This document shows, piece by piece, positions 6,664 through 14,118 of a stretch of 25,315 nt of DNA. A program made the translations under genes and the position numbers. Positions within the stretch are counted from its first letter, which is position 1; every line of letters begins with the position of its first letter. This DNA is from Bacillota bacterium (GTDB lineage: Bacteria > Bacillota > UBA994 > UBA5500), in contig JAEZJZ010000038.1 of NCBI GenBank assembly GCA_023436245.1, positions 1-25,315 on the forward strand, in the 5' to 3' direction. Under the pieces are notes generated by a model. The model ran no database searches. It was not told the DNA's origin and saw only the letters and a list, made by a program, of their open reading frames with translations.

Positions 6664-6764
6664 GTTGAAAGTGCGTCTAGGGTTCCGCGGGCAACCGGCT
6701 GGTCCGAGCGACGCAGGCCAGATTGGCTACACCGAAGGGATAAAAGCCCGGGCGGGGAGGTTTC
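6664..6764 (+). ncRNA. ykkC-family riboswitch, PRPP type
   Basis: The ykkC core is present in order: TAGGGTTCCG (6678-6687), GGCTGGTCCGAG (6697-6708), ACACCG (6729-6734) and GGGATAAAAGCCCGGG (6737-6752). TGCGTC (6672-6677) pairs with GACGCA (6710-6715), and GCCA pairs with TGGC around 6717-6727. The extra GGCGGGGAGGTTTC at the 3' end resembles the PRPP subclass (ykkC 2b) rather than the guanidine one. The purine-gene context also favours PRPP. PRPP binding is known to promote read-through in this class. The subclass call rests on resemblance; ppGpp is the main alternative. Confidence 0.82.
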
Positions 6765-6796
6765 AGAAACTTCCCTGTCCCGGGCTGTTCTTTTTT
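6745..6796 (+). terminator. Intrinsic terminator of the PRPP riboswitch
   Basis: AGCCCGGG (6745-6752) pairs with CCCGGGCT (6779-6786). The inner part GGGGAGGTTT pairs with AAACTTCCC, and the sequence after it is T-rich (6788-6796). The left arm is part of the aptamer core, giving the usual either/or switch. Confidence 0.88.
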
Positions 6797-6892
6797 CTCC
6801 GGGGCATCTGTGCGGGGTCAAGGGAGAGGCAGATGGGAAATACTAGCTGGGGACCATCGGATTGGCCCCAACCAAAAAGGGGAGGAAGACCG

Positions 6893-8206
6893 GTGCTCGA
6901 AAGGTTATTCAAGCTTAAACAGAACAAGACAGACGTAAAGACGGAAATCCTGGCAGGCATCACCACCTTCATGACCATGGCTTACATCATCATCGTCAAC
7001 CCGGAAATGCTTGCTGCTGCAGGCATGGACAAGGGGGCCGTACTCGCCGCCACCGTGTTGTCGGCAGGTTTGGCCAGCATCCTCATGGGACTGTACGCCA
7101 ACTATCCGTTCGCTTTGGCTTCCGGCATGGGTCTGAATGCCTTCTTCGCCTTCACTGTTGCTCCGCAAGTCGGTTGGGAGGGCGCCCTGGCCATCGTTTT
7201 CTGCTCGGGTTTGATCTTCGTCGCGCTGACCTTGACCAAGGCCCGGCAGGCGATTATCGACGGCATTCCCCACAGCCTGAAAATGGCTGTCACCACCGGT
7301 ATCGGCCTGTTCATCGCCTTCATCGGCTTCAAGAATGCCGGCATCATCGCTTATGACGCAGGCGCCGGCGCCTTCGGTCTCGGTAACCTGAGTGACCCCA
7401 ACGTACTGCTGGCCCTGTTCGGTCTGCTGCTGGCTGGAGTGCTGGTCGTGCGCCGCGTCAAGGGCGCCCTGCTTTGGAGCATCCTCGGCACCACTGCAGC
7501 TGGTATGGTGTTTGGATTGGTTGATCTCCCCACTGGCATCGGCAGCTTTGTCGCCGCTCCGCCGTCTCTCGCTCCGACCGCCGGCAAGTTCATCGATGGG
7601 TTCAAGAGTATGTTCAGCTTGAAAGGTTTCGGATTCATTCCGTTGATCTTCTCCTTCGGCTTCGTTGATCTGTTTGACTCGATCGGTACCTTCGTCGGTG
7701 TGGCCAGCAAGGCCAACATGCTGGACAAGGACGGCAGGCTGCCACGCGCTGAGAAGGCCCTGATGGCTGACGCCATCGGCACCATCGCCGGCGCAGCTCT
7801 CGGCACCAGCACCGTCACCACCTACGTGGAAAGCGCTTCCGGCGTGGCCGAGGGCGGCCGCACCGGTCTGACTGCAGTTACCACCGGTCTGCTGTTCGTG
7901 GCATCGCTGTTCCTGGCTCCGCTCGCTTTTCTGATTCCGGGAGCTGCCACTGCTCCGATTCTGATCGTGGTCGGTATCTTCATGATGGAGCCGGTTGTGA
8001 AGATCAACTTCGGCGATTATCTCGAGGGCATCCCTGCCTTCTTGGCCATTGTGATGATGCCGTTCGCCTTCTCCATTGCTGAGGGCATTGTCTGGGGCAT
8101 CCTCGCCTACACAGCGTTGCGCCTGCTCTCCGGCAAGGCCAAGGACGTCTCGTTGACCATGTACCTGCTCAGCGTCCTGTTCATCGTCTGGCTCGTTTGG
8201 AAGTGA
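6893..8206 (+). CDS. AzgA/PbuG-family NCS2 purine (hypoxanthine/guanine) permease
   Basis: This encodes a 437-residue polytopic membrane protein. GTG 6893 is preceded by GGGGAGGA (6879-6886) and gives the family N-terminus LERLFKLKQ, followed by TEILAGITTFMTMAYIIIVNP. An in-frame ATG at 6833 with its own GGGAGAGG would add 20 residues and cannot be excluded. Family motifs are the substrate-site region YPFALASGMGLNAFFAFTV, FVDLFDSIGTFVGVASKA, and GTSTVTTYVESASGVAEGGRTG split across the second half. Relatives such as B. subtilis PbuG import hypoxanthine and guanine by proton symport. It is the first gene after the PurBox/riboswitch region and probably leads the purine operon, which begins 189 bases on. 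The exact base specificity cannot be read from sequence. Confidence 0.93.
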   Translation: MLERLFKLKQNKTDVKTEILAGITTFMTMAYIIIVNPEMLAAAGMDKGAVLAATVLSAGLASILMGLYANYPFALASGMGLNAFFAFTVAPQVGWEGALAIVFCSGLIFVALTLTKARQAIIDGIPHSLKMAVTTGIGLFIAFIGFKNAGIIAYDAGAGAFGLGNLSDPNVLLALFGLLLAGVLVVRRVKGALLWSILGTTAAGMVFGLVDLPTGIGSFVAAPPSLAPTAGKFIDGFKSMFSLKGFGFIPLIFSFGFVDLFDSIGTFVGVASKANMLDKDGRLPRAEKALMADAIGTIAGAALGTSTVTTYVESASGVAEGGRTGLTAVTTGLLFVASLFLAPLAFLIPGAATAPILIVVGIFMMEPVVKINFGDYLEGIPAFLAIVMMPFAFSIAEGIVWGILAYTALRLLSGKAKDVSLTMYLLSVLFIVWLVWK

Positions 8207-8395
8207 TTATGATCTAGCTCGGATACGCCTCGCGGCAGAGGTTGACGCAAAGGCGTACCGCGAAATTCCAGAAGGAGAGGGGAGTCTGCTAGAGACTTGC
8301 CTCTCTTTCTTCACTCAGGGGATATTTCCGAGGGCGTACCATTGGTTACTGGAACAAAATCCAAGTCGAGCGCACGATTGAAGGAGGAAGTTGTT
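8207..8395 (+). promoter_or_regulatory. Structured leader between permease gene and purE (candidate attenuator)
   Basis: TACGCCT (8224-8230) can pair with AGGCGTA (8251-8257), and the adjacent CGCGG (8231-8235) with CCGCG (8258-8262). These helices compete. A second GGCGTACC (8333-8340) repeats 8252-8259 and could also capture TACGCC. Between them GAGAGG-AGTCT (8275-8287) pairs with AGACT-CCTCTC (8293-8305), followed by TTTCTTC, which is terminator-like. It matches no riboswitch class I recognise. Confidence 0.45.
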
Positions 8396-8899
8396 GTGAG
8401 CAAACCTGTGTTGATCGTCATGGGCAGCGATTCTGACCTACCGGTAATCCGTCAGGCTGCCGATGTGCTGGCCCAGTTTGACGTCGGCTGCGACCTGCGG
8501 GTGCTGTCCGCGCACCGTGTGCCGCAGTTGGTGGCGGAGTTGTCTTCCAGCGCCCGCGACCAAGGTTACCGGGTAATCATCGCCGGCGCCGGCATGGCGG
8601 CCCACCTACCGGGCGTGATTGCCGCCTACACCACTCTCCCGGTGATCGGCGTTCCGCTGGTCAGCAAAGTGCTGGATGGTCAAGATGCCCTCCTGAGCAT
8701 AGTCCAGATGCCCCCGGGCGTGCCGGTGGCCACAGTTGGCATCGGCGCCGCCAAGAATGCGGCCCTGCTCGCTCTGCAGATCCTGGCCGTCAGCGACCAG
8801 AGCCTCGCTGTCGCCCTGCAGGCAGAGAAGCAGCGCATGGCTGAGGAAGTCAAGGGCAAGGATGCGCGCCTGCAGTCCGTCGGCTATCAGGCCTACTAA
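8396..8899 (+). CDS. purE: N5-carboxyaminoimidazole ribonucleotide mutase / AIR carboxylase
   Basis: This encodes 167 residues from GTG 8396, five bases after AAGGAGGAAG (8381-8390); a longer frame upstream would run through the leader hairpin and is not credible. It catalyses the carboxylation step of IMP synthesis (forming CAIR). Visible signatures are VMGSDSD (residues 8-14), SAHR (38-41), the glycine-rich AGAGMAAHLPG and TTLPVIGVP, and LLSIVQMPPGVPVATVGIG. The reading AGMAAHLPG, instead of AGGAAHLPG of typical class I enzymes, and the absence of purK from the operon raise the possibility of a class II PurE that uses CO2 directly. purB follows 23 bases later. Confidence 0.95.
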   Translation: MSKPVLIVMGSDSDLPVIRQAADVLAQFDVGCDLRVLSAHRVPQLVAELSSSARDQGYRVIIAGAGMAAHLPGVIAAYTTLPVIGVPLVSKVLDGQDALLSIVQMPPGVPVATVGIGAAKNAALLALQILAVSDQSLAVALQAEKQRMAEEVKGKDARLQSVGYQAY

Positions 8900-8922
8900 G
8901 TTGACGAGGGGATGAACAAGAG

Positions 8923-10215
8923 ATGATCGATCGCTACTCGTTGCCGGATATGGCTGCCATTTGGACCTTGGAGAACAAGTTCCGCAAATGGCTGGACGTT
9001 GAGATTTACGCCTGCGAAGCTTGGGCTGAGCAGGGAGTGATTCCTTGGGCTGATGTGGAGTTGATCCGCCAGAAGGCCAGCTTCACAGTGGAGCGGGTGC
9101 TGGAGATCGAGCAGGAGACGAATCATGACGTGGTGGCCTTCACGCGTTGTCTCTCAGAGAGCATGGGGCCGGAGTCGAAATGGGTGCATTATGGCCTCAC
9201 TTCCACCGACGTAGTGGATACTGCTCTGTCTGCACTGATCGTGGAAGCGCTGCAGATGATTGGCGCCGACATCGATCGCCTGCTATCGGTGCTCATCGAA
9301 CAGGCCAGAGCCCATAAACACACGGTGATGATGGGCCGGACGCACGGTGTGCATGCCGAACCGACCACCTTCGGCTTGAAGATGGCCCTCTGGGTAGCCG
9401 AGATGCAGCGGCATCGCGAGCGGCTGAACGCCGCATTGGAGAATATCGCCTACGGCAAGCTCTCCGGCGCGGTCGGCACCTATGCCAACATCAATCCGCA
9501 GGTGGAGGCCTATGTCTGCGCCAAGATGGGTCTCAAGCCGGCTCTCGTCGCCACTCAGACCCTGCAGCGTGACCGGCATGCACAGGTGCTCACCACCCTG
9601 GCCATCATCGCCAGCTCCTTGGAGAAGTTCGCCACCGAGATTCGCGGCCTGCAGAAGACGGAGACGCGCGAGGTGGAAGAGCCGTTCCGGCGTGGGCAGA
9701 AGGGGTCTTCGGCCATGCCGCACAAGCGCAACCCGATCATGTGCGAGCGGGTGGCTGGGTTGTCCCGAGTGGTGCGCGGTTATGCGCTGGCTGCTCTGGA
9801 GGATGTGACGCTCTGGCATGAGCGCGACATTTCCCACTCCTCGGTGGAGCGCATCATTCTACCGGACGCAACTCTGGCGGTGCATTACATGTTCCACGTT
9901 TTCACCCGGGTGATGCGTGACTTGCACGTCTACCCCGAGAACATGCAGCGCAACATGCAGCGGAGCCACGGCTTGGTCTTCTCGCAGCATGTCTTGCTCA
10001 CCCTGATCGACCACGGTATGACCCGCGAACAGGCTTATGATCTGGTGCAGAAGAATGCGATGCTCTCCTGGGAGAACGGTCAGGACTTCCAGCAGTTGCT
10101 GGCGGCGGACACAGATGTCGCGGCAGTGTTGACGCCGGAAGAGTTGGCCGGCTGCTTTGACCTCAACTATCACCTGAAGAATATCGGCGAGATCTTCGCT
10201 CGCTTGGGAATTTAG
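8923..10215 (+). CDS. purB: Adenylosuccinate lyase
   Basis: This encodes 430 residues, the usual length. ATG 8923 follows a purine-rich GAGGGGATGAACAAGAG. The enzyme eliminates fumarate from SAICAR and from adenylosuccinate, so it works both in IMP synthesis and in AMP formation. Motifs: HYGLTSTDVVDTA near residue 89, GRTHGVHAEPTTFG with H141 (the general acid position of the B. subtilis enzyme), and the fumarase/aspartase superfamily loop SSAMPHKRNP at 262-271. The C-terminal helical domain (QKNAMLSWENGQDF) is complete. It lies between purE and purC, 23 and 41 bases from its neighbours. Confidence 0.97.
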   Translation: MIDRYSLPDMAAIWTLENKFRKWLDVEIYACEAWAEQGVIPWADVELIRQKASFTVERVLEIEQETNHDVVAFTRCLSESMGPESKWVHYGLTSTDVVDTALSALIVEALQMIGADIDRLLSVLIEQARAHKHTVMMGRTHGVHAEPTTFGLKMALWVAEMQRHRERLNAALENIAYGKLSGAVGTYANINPQVEAYVCAKMGLKPALVATQTLQRDRHAQVLTTLAIIASSLEKFATEIRGLQKTETREVEEPFRRGQKGSSAMPHKRNPIMCERVAGLSRVVRGYALAALEDVTLWHERDISHSSVERIILPDATLAVHYMFHVFTRVMRDLHVYPENMQRNMQRSHGLVFSQHVLLTLIDHGMTREQAYDLVQKNAMLSWENGQDFQQLLAADTDVAAVLTPEELAGCFDLNYHLKNIGEIFARLGI

Positions 10216-10256
10216 CACATCAACACCAACGTGTGAAATTGAGAGGAGAGGTAAAG

Positions 10257-10988
10257 ATGCAGGTTGCGAAGTTGGAGCAATTGTACGAGGGCAAGGCCAA
10301 ACAGGTCTTCCGCACGGACAATCCGGATGTCTATTGGATTTACTACAAGGACGATGCTACCGCGTTCAACGCCCAGAAGCGGGGACAAATCGCCAATAAA
10401 GGCGTGTTGAACAATCTGATCTCTGCCCACTTCTTCAACCTCTTGCAGGAGAATGGAGTAGAGAGCCATCTCATCTCCGTACTCAACGAGCGCGAGATGC
10501 TGGTGAAGAAGCTGGAGATCATCCCAGTGGAAGTGGTCGTGCGCAACATCGCTGCCGGCTCCTTGGCCAAGCGCATCGGCGTGGAGGAAGGCACTGTCAT
10601 GAGTCAGACGGTGCTCGAGTTCTACTACAAGGATGACGCTCTCGGCGATCCGATGATCAACGATTACCACATCCGGGCGATGGGTTGGGCCACCGACGAG
10701 GAGATGGCCATCATCTCCGAACAGGCCCTGCGCATCAACCAGATTCTGCGCGCCTACCTGGCCGAGCGCGGCATTGACCTGATCGACTTCAAGTTGGAGT
10801 TCGGACGCCACAACGGTCAGGTGCTGCTCGGCGATGAGATTTCGCCGGACACCTGCCGTTTCTGGGATATGGCCACCCGCGAGAAGCTGGACAAGGATCG
10901 TTTTCGCCGCGACTTGGGCGGAGTGGAAGAAGCTTATCAGGAGATCTACCGTCGCTTGACAGGAGGGGAATTCCATGTGGAAGGCTAA
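10257..10988 (+). CDS. purC: SAICAR synthase
   Basis: This encodes 243 residues from ATG 10257, five bases after GAGAGGAGAGG (10241-10251); an in-frame GTG at 10233 overlaps that ribosome binding site and is rejected. The enzyme joins CAIR and aspartate using ATP. The N-terminal LYEGKAKQVFRTD and KDDATAFNAQK form the phosphate-binding part. IPVEVVVRNIAAGS and LIDFKLEFG match the two SAICAR synthetase signatures, followed by LGDEISPDTCRFWD. It overlaps the start of purS by 14 bases, indicating translational coupling. Confidence 0.97.
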   Translation: MQVAKLEQLYEGKAKQVFRTDNPDVYWIYYKDDATAFNAQKRGQIANKGVLNNLISAHFFNLLQENGVESHLISVLNEREMLVKKLEIIPVEVVVRNIAAGSLAKRIGVEEGTVMSQTVLEFYYKDDALGDPMINDYHIRAMGWATDEEMAIISEQALRINQILRAYLAERGIDLIDFKLEFGRHNGQVLLGDEISPDTCRFWDMATREKLDKDRFRRDLGGVEEAYQEIYRRLTGGEFHVEG

Positions 10989-11229
10989 CATCTACGTCAC
11001 CCTGAAGACCGGCGTGCTCGACCCCCAGGGCCAGGCCGTGCTGGGCAGTCTCCGGCAGCTTGGATTTGGTTCCGTGCAGGACGTGCAGGTTGGCAAGTTC
11101 ATGGTAGTCGATTTGGTCGCTGACAGTCTGGATCAGGCCGTACAGCAGGTGGAAGCCATCTGCAAGCGTTTGCTGGCTAATCCGGTGCTGGAGGATTACC
11201 GCTACGACCTGATGGAGGTCTGCTCATGA
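10975..11229 (+). CDS. purS: FGAM synthase subunit PurS
   Basis: This encodes 84 residues, typical for PurS. ATG 10975 lies inside the end of purC, with AGGAGGGGAATTCC just upstream at 10961-10974. PurS is a small dimeric scaffold that bridges PurL and PurQ in the three-part FGAM synthase of Gram-positive bacteria. The sequence shows the family pattern VTLKTGVLDPQGQAVLGSLRQLGF, the central VGKFMVVDL strand, and the C-terminal CKRLLANPVLEDYRYDL. Its stop overlaps the purQ start (ATGA at 11226). Its presence matches the short PurL encoded downstream. Confidence 0.96.
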   Translation: MWKANIYVTLKTGVLDPQGQAVLGSLRQLGFGSVQDVQVGKFMVVDLVADSLDQAVQQVEAICKRLLANPVLEDYRYDLMEVCS

Positions 11230-11927
11230 AGTTCGCCGTCGTAGTTTTCCCTGGTTCCAACTGCGACGTCGACTGCTTTCATGTCGCCAAAGAAGTGATG
11301 GGGCAGCCGACCGAGTATGTTTGGCATGGCTCTGAGGATTTGGCAGGGGCCGATTGCGTGCTGTTGCCGGGTGGTTTCTCCTACGGCGATTACCTGCGCT
11401 CCGGCGCCATCGCCGCCCTTTCCCCGGTAATGAAGGCCGTCAAGGCCCACGCCGAGCGCGGCGGCTTGGTTGTCGGCATCTGCAACGGCTTTCAGATCTT
11501 GCTGGAGTCAGGCCTGCTGCCTGGCGCCATGCGCCGGAATGACCATCTGCAGTTCCGCTGCCAATACGTGCATCTACGAGTCGAGCACAACCGCTCGCTC
11601 TTCACCGGTGCCGCTCAGCCGGGGCAGTTACTCAGGGTGCCGATCGCGCACATGGACGGCAACTACTATGTGGACGATGCAACGCTTTGCGAAATGAACC
11701 AGCACGGGCAGGTGCTCTTCCGCTATGCCGACGCTAGCGGGGCCGTGACAGCGGTGGCCAACCCGAACGGTTCGGTGGAGAACATCGCTGGCATCTGCAA
11801 CCGAGCCGGTAATGTGCTGGGGATGATGCCCCATCCGGAGCGCGCGGCTGAAGCCATTCTTGGTTCAGCTGACGGCAAGCTGATTTTCGATTCCATTCTA
11901 CAGGCGGGAGGTGGGCTGCGTGGATAA
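11226..11927 (+). CDS. purQ: FGAM synthase glutaminase subunit PurQ
   Basis: This encodes 233 residues, with ATG overlapping the purS stop by four bases and GATGGAGGTC upstream as ribosome binding site. It is a class I glutamine amidotransferase that feeds ammonia to PurL. The nucleophile is C86 in VVGICNGFQ, and the His/Glu of the triad are H203 and E205 in MMPHPERA. LLPGGFSYGDYLRSG is the oxyanion-region motif of PurQ. The 3' end overlaps purL by a few bases. Confidence 0.97.
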   Translation: MKFAVVVFPGSNCDVDCFHVAKEVMGQPTEYVWHGSEDLAGADCVLLPGGFSYGDYLRSGAIAALSPVMKAVKAHAERGGLVVGICNGFQILLESGLLPGAMRRNDHLQFRCQYVHLRVEHNRSLFTGAAQPGQLLRVPIAHMDGNYYVDDATLCEMNQHGQVLFRYADASGAVTAVANPNGSVENIAGICNRAGNVLGMMPHPERAAEAILGSADGKLIFDSILQAGGGLRG

Positions 11928-14118
11928 GCCGGCTTGGCAACAGATGGGCCTGCGTGAGCAGGAGTACCAGAAGGCGATCGATCTGCTCGGTCGCGAGCCG
12001 AACTATGTGGAAACCGGGCTGTTTGCGGTAATGTGGTCCGAGCACTGCAGCTACAAACACTCTCGCCCTGAGTTGAAGAAGTTTCCCACCACTGGCCCGC
12101 AGGTGCTGCAGGGCCCAGGCGAGAACGCCGGCGTGGTCGATATCGGCGACGGACAGGCAGTCGTCTTCAAGATCGAAAGCCATAACCATCCCTCTGCCAT
12201 TGAACCCTATCAGGGGGCAGCCACCGGTGTCGGCGGCATCGTGCGCGATGTCTTTGCCATGGGGGCCCGTCCCATCGCCTCGCTTAACTCGCTGCGTTTC
12301 GGCAAACTAAGCGACCCGCACCAGCGCTTTCTGATGAGTGGCGTGGTGGCGGGTATTGCCGGTTATGGCAACTGCCTCGGCATTCCGACCGTGGCAGGGG
12401 AAGTGTATTTCAATGACAGCTACCGCGGCAACTGCTTGGTCAACGCCATGTGCGTCGGCCTGATCGACCGGAAAGCCCTAGCCAAGGGAACAGCCGCCGG
12501 AGTGGGCAACGCTGTGATGCTGGTCGGCGCCCGCACCGGTCGCGACGGCATCCACGGAGCCACCTTCGCCTCAGAAGAGCTGTCCGAGGCATCGCAAGCC
12601 AAGCGCCCCTCCGTGCAAGTGGGTGACCCCTTCATGGAGAAGCTGTTGATCGAGGCCTGCTTGGAGCTGATCGAGCGCAAGCTGGTGGTCGGCATGCAGG
12701 ACTTGGGCGCTGCCGGTTTGACCTCGTCCGGCAGTGAGATGGCAGCCCGCGGCAACAGCGGCGTGGAACTAGACGTCGCCTTGGTGCCTCGCCGGGAGCC
12801 GAACATGACTCCGTACGAAGTGATGCTCTCCGAGTCACAGGAGCGCATGCTGGTCGTGGTGCAACCCGAGCGGGTGGATGAAGTGCAGGCCGTGTTCCAG
12901 AAGTGGGGCCTCACCGCCGTGCACGTCGGGCGCGTCACCGATGACGGCATGTTCCGCATCCTGGAGAACGGTGTGGTGGTGGCCAACGTGCCCGCCAAGG
13001 CCCTCACCGATGAAGCGCCGGTCTATCACGCTGTGGCTACCCGTCCCGCTTGGCAGGATGAAATTCAGCGCCTGCCGGCTGACCTGCCTTTGCCAACCGA
13101 TCTGGGCGAGGTGCTGAAGCAGCTCTTGGCCAGCCCGAACATCGCCAGCAAGGAATGGGTTTACCGGCAATACGACCACATGGTGCGCGACAATACCGTG
13201 ATTCTTCCCGGCTCGGATGCAGCCGTGCTGCGGGTCAAAGGCACCAACAAAGGACTGGCCCTCACCGTCGACTGCAACAGCCGTTATGTCTATCTCGACC
13301 CCTATCTCGGCGGCAAGCTGGCCGTGGCCGAAGCGGCCCGCAATCTGGTTTGCGCCGGCGCCAAACCGCTGGCCATCACCAACTGTCTCAACTTCGGCAG
13401 TCCGGAACGGCCGGAGATCTTCTGGCAGTTCAAAGAAGCCGTGCGCGGCATGGGTGATGCCTGCCGTGTCCTGGACACCCCGGTCACTGGCGGCAACGTC
13501 AGCTTCTATAATGAAGCGAACGGTCAGGCGGTCTACCCCACCCCCACGGTGGGCATGGTCGGGCTGCTGCCGGACATCGATCGCCGCGTCACCCAGGGCT
13601 TCAAAGCAGTTGGCGACGCGGTGGTGCTGCTCGGAGAGACCTTGCCGGAAATTGGCGGCAGTGAATATCTGGCCGTGGTCCACGGCCTGGAGTGCGGGCA
13701 ACCTCCAGAACTGGACTTGGAGCGTGAATCCAAGCTGCAGCAGTTCCTGCTCGCACAGATGGCTGACGGCGTGTTGCACTCGGCGCATGACTGCGCTGAG
13801 GGTGGCCTGGCTGTAGCTGTGACCGAATCCGCGATCAGCGGCGGGCTGGGCTGCCAAGTGAATCTGTCCTCCAGCCTGCGCTCAGACATCCTGCTCTTCT
13901 CTGAGAGCCAGTCCCGCGTGGTCGTCTCCCTGCCCAGCGAGCGTTTGGCCACCTTCCTGGCAGCCGCTGCAGTGGCTGGCGTCAGCGCCAGCGAGCTCGG
14001 CCGGGTAGGCGGGGACGAGTTGCTAGTTTCCGTGAACGGCAAGCAACAGATCAACGCGCCGCTTTGCGGCCTACAGAAAACCTGGCAGGAGGCGATCCCG
14101 TGTCTTATGGAGAGTTAG
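11920..14118 (+). CDS. purL: FGAM synthase large subunit PurL (short form)
   Basis: This encodes about 732 residues from GTG 11920, which lies seven bases after GGGAGGTG (11905-11912); an in-frame GTG at 11911 is inside that site. This is the short PurL that needs PurS and PurQ, unlike the roughly 1300-residue Gram-negative form. It converts FGAR to FGAM with ATP. Recognisable parts are VMWSEHCSYKHSR near the N-terminus, the substrate/ATP region FKIESHNHPSAIEPYQGAATGVGG, DLGAAGLTSSGSEMAARG, and the second-half repeat VDCNSRYVYLDPYLGGKLAV with TGGNVSFYNE. It overlaps purF by 19 bases. Confidence 0.97.
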   Translation: MDKPAWQQMGLREQEYQKAIDLLGREPNYVETGLFAVMWSEHCSYKHSRPELKKFPTTGPQVLQGPGENAGVVDIGDGQAVVFKIESHNHPSAIEPYQGAATGVGGIVRDVFAMGARPIASLNSLRFGKLSDPHQRFLMSGVVAGIAGYGNCLGIPTVAGEVYFNDSYRGNCLVNAMCVGLIDRKALAKGTAAGVGNAVMLVGARTGRDGIHGATFASEELSEASQAKRPSVQVGDPFMEKLLIEACLELIERKLVVGMQDLGAAGLTSSGSEMAARGNSGVELDVALVPRREPNMTPYEVMLSESQERMLVVVQPERVDEVQAVFQKWGLTAVHVGRVTDDGMFRILENGVVVANVPAKALTDEAPVYHAVATRPAWQDEIQRLPADLPLPTDLGEVLKQLLASPNIASKEWVYRQYDHMVRDNTVILPGSDAAVLRVKGTNKGLALTVDCNSRYVYLDPYLGGKLAVAEAARNLVCAGAKPLAITNCLNFGSPERPEIFWQFKEAVRGMGDACRVLDTPVTGGNVSFYNEANGQAVYPTPTVGMVGLLPDIDRRVTQGFKAVGDAVVLLGETLPEIGGSEYLAVVHGLECGQPPELDLERESKLQQFLLAQMADGVLHSAHDCAEGGLAVAVTESAISGGLGCQVNLSSSLRSDILLFSESQSRVVVSLPSERLATFLAAAAVAGVSASELGRVGGDELLVSVNGKQQINAPLCGLQKTWQEAIPCLMES

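Noticed and set aside
6640..6665. Guanine riboswitch in tandem with the PRPP riboswitch
   Set aside because: Only about 20-30 bases lie between the predicted start and the ykkC core, too few for a purine aptamer, and none of its conserved loops is present.
6833..6892. Longer N-terminus of the purine permease from ATG 6833
   Set aside because: The extra 20 residues are Pro/Gly/Trp-rich and not typical of the family, and GTG 6893 has the better ribosome binding site; kept only as an alternative.
8207..8395. ZTP or tetrahydrofolate riboswitch before purE
   Set aside because: The conserved cores of those classes are not found; only generic pairing is seen, so it is listed as an unassigned leader.
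12835..13857. Long open frame on the minus strand opposite purL (about 340 codons)
   Set aside because: It lies wholly within purL, shows His/Ala/Gly-rich composition expected of an antisense shadow in a GC-rich gene, and has no ribosome binding site or recognisable domain.
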